Shown here one piece after another: positions 7,542 through 8,450 of a stretch of DNA of 8,450 nt (position 1 is its first letter; each line of letters begins with the position of its first letter). Location of the stretch: assembly GCA_025462785.1 (NCBI GenBank), contig JAOAPG010000360.1, forward strand, positions 1 to 8,450, in the 5' to 3' direction. The notes beneath the pieces are model-generated. The model did not search any database. It was not told the DNA's origin and was given only the letters and a program-made list of their open reading frames with translations. This DNA comes from Acidobacteriaceae bacterium (GTDB taxonomy: Bacteria; Acidobacteriota; Terriglobia; Terriglobales; Acidobacteriaceae). The translations under genes and the position numbers were made by a program.

Positions 7542-8450
7542 GTGAAGAAGCCTACCCAAATGCAATTCGGCGGCAACCACGTTTCTCGGAGGAACTTTTT
7601 GCGGGGCATAGGTGGAGGTCTCATTCTCTCGACGCTGCCCCCTTTTGCGCATGCCCTCCCGCAGTCCATATACCCGTTCGAAGAAGTGCTCCCTTCCGTG
7701 AGTGGCATCACCTGGGTGCATACAGCAGGAAAATCTAAGCAGAAATATCTGCCGGAAACGACCGGAGCTGGGTGTGCATTTCTCGATTACGACAATGATG
7801 GTTGGATGGACATTTACCTCGTCAACAGCGGTAAGTGCGACTTCTTCGATCCCAACCCACCTCTGCGTAATGCGCTCTATAGGAACAATCGCGACGGGAC
7901 GTTCACTGATGTTACCGAAAAAGCAGGTGTAGCAGGCGGCGGTTATGGACAAGGCGTCGCGGTGGGAGATTATGACGGCGACGGATATCCCGACTTATAC
8001 GTCACGCAATACGGGCGCAGTATTCTCTACCACAACAATGGGGATGGAACATTCACGGATGCGACCGACAAAGCAGGGATAGCTGCGCCAGGATGGTCCT
8101 CAAGCGCGGTGTGGTTCGATTATGACAATGATGGACGCCTCGATCTATTTGTCTGTCAGTTCGTCGAGTTCTCGAAAGCACTGAATAAAGACTGCCGCAC
8201 CAGCACCGGCGGAGACGCCAAACATGGCTACTGTATTCCCCACCTGTATCGGACCATGCCAAGCTGGCTCTTCCACAACAATGGGGACGGAACTTTTACC
8301 GACGTTACCCAATCATCTGGCACAGGGAAATATCCTGGCAAAGCATGGGGGGCTGTCGCGACGGATCTAAACAATGACGGCCGCATGGATCTTTTTGTAG
8401 CCAATGATACGACCCGGAATTTCCTTTTTATGAATCGCGGTGCTGGTAAA
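7542..8450 (+). CDS. CRTAC1-family FG-GAP/VCBS protein with Tat signal, 3' truncated by the window edge
   Basis: Open to the end of the window: 303 codons visible, C-terminus missing. Residues 15-21 read SRRNFLR, a near-perfect twin-arginine (Tat) motif, followed by a Gly/Leu-rich hydrophobic stretch and an AHA cleavage site (36-38). The protein is thus expected to be exported folded. The mature start (KYLPETTGAGCAFLDYDNDG region, 69-87) matches the start of the propeller in the first gene of the window. Calcium-loop motifs occur near residues 82, 143, 193 and 275, with NNGDGTFTD repeats between them. Cysteines 218 and 231 occupy the same place as the Cys pair of the paralogue. An ASPIC/UnbV domain would be expected in the missing part. 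The start is GTG 7542 or ATG 7560; both precede the Tat motif, neither has a strong ribosome site, and an in-frame TGA at 7500 bars anything earlier. Confidence 0.9.
   Translation, partial: MKKPTQMQFGGNHVSRRNFLRGIGGGLILSTLPPFAHALPQSIYPFEEVLPSVSGITWVHTAGKSKQKYLPETTGAGCAFLDYDNDGWMDIYLVNSGKCDFFDPNPPLRNALYRNNRDGTFTDVTEKAGVAGGGYGQGVAVGDYDGDGYPDLYVTQYGRSILYHNNGDGTFTDATDKAGIAAPGWSSSAVWFDYDNDGRLDLFVCQFVEFSKALNKDCRTSTGGDAKHGYCIPHLYRTMPSWLFHNNGDGTFTDVTQSSGTGKYPGKAWGAVATDLNNDGRMDLFVANDTTRNFLFMNRGAGK
8030..8287 (+). repeat. In-frame direct repeat within the CRTAC1 coding sequence
   Basis: The 15-base word CCACAACAATGGGGA occurs at 8030-8044 and again at 8273-8287, 243 bases (81 codons) apart and in the same frame. 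Both copies encode HNNGDGTFTD segments of successive propeller blades. This is coding repetition of the FG-GAP unit, not a mobile element. Confidence 0.75.

Noticed and set aside
498..7994. The word GACGGATATCCCGAC at 498-512 and 7980-7994 as a mobile-element or attachment-site repeat
   Set aside because: Both copies encode DGYPD at the same place in paralogous propellers, so shared ancestry of the genes explains it.

Overview
The window looks like chromosomal DNA of an Acidobacteriota bacterium, probably of the class Terriglobia. This is inferred from gene content: an Oar-like TonB-dependent receptor with an N-terminal carboxypeptidase-regulatory domain, two CRTAC1-type FG-GAP/VCBS proteins and an exported TPR protein, a combination very common in that phylum. 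Base composition looks moderately GC-rich by eye. There are no RNA genes, insertion sequences, CRISPR arrays or phage genes that I can see.

Layout, left to right. (1) A complete CRTAC1-family gene on the plus strand (48-1733), with seven DxDxDG motifs and a C-terminal ASPIC/UnbV domain. (2) A convergent minus-strand gene (1768-2577, GTG start) for a membrane Ni/Co transporter of the UreH/RcnA type, with a histidine-rich loop. (3) A divergent intergenic region of about 390 bases, holding a plausible sigma70 promoter with an AT-rich upstream element, a 13-bp palindrome and a strong Shine-Dalgarno that fixes the start of the next gene. (4) A large outer-membrane receptor of 1166 residues (2969-6469). 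(5) A strong intrinsic terminator whose T-tract ends on the base before the next ATG. (6) An exported TPR protein (6519-7493). (7) A second CRTAC1-family gene with a textbook Tat signal (7542 to the window edge, 3' truncated).

The receptor, TPR protein and second CRTAC1 gene run in the same direction with short gaps and form a cell-envelope gene set; the first CRTAC1 gene is a related paralogue on the far side of the transporter. The receptor would sit in the outer membrane, and the TPR and CRTAC1 proteins in the periplasm or outside the cell. A shared role in binding or taking up a large substrate is possible, but the sequence names no substrate. The points most worth a second look are the terminator touching the TPR start codon, the different export signals of the two CRTAC1 paralogues, the six local cysteine pairs in the receptor, and the unclear transport direction of the His-rich metal transporter. 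I see no clear evidence of a wholly new system.
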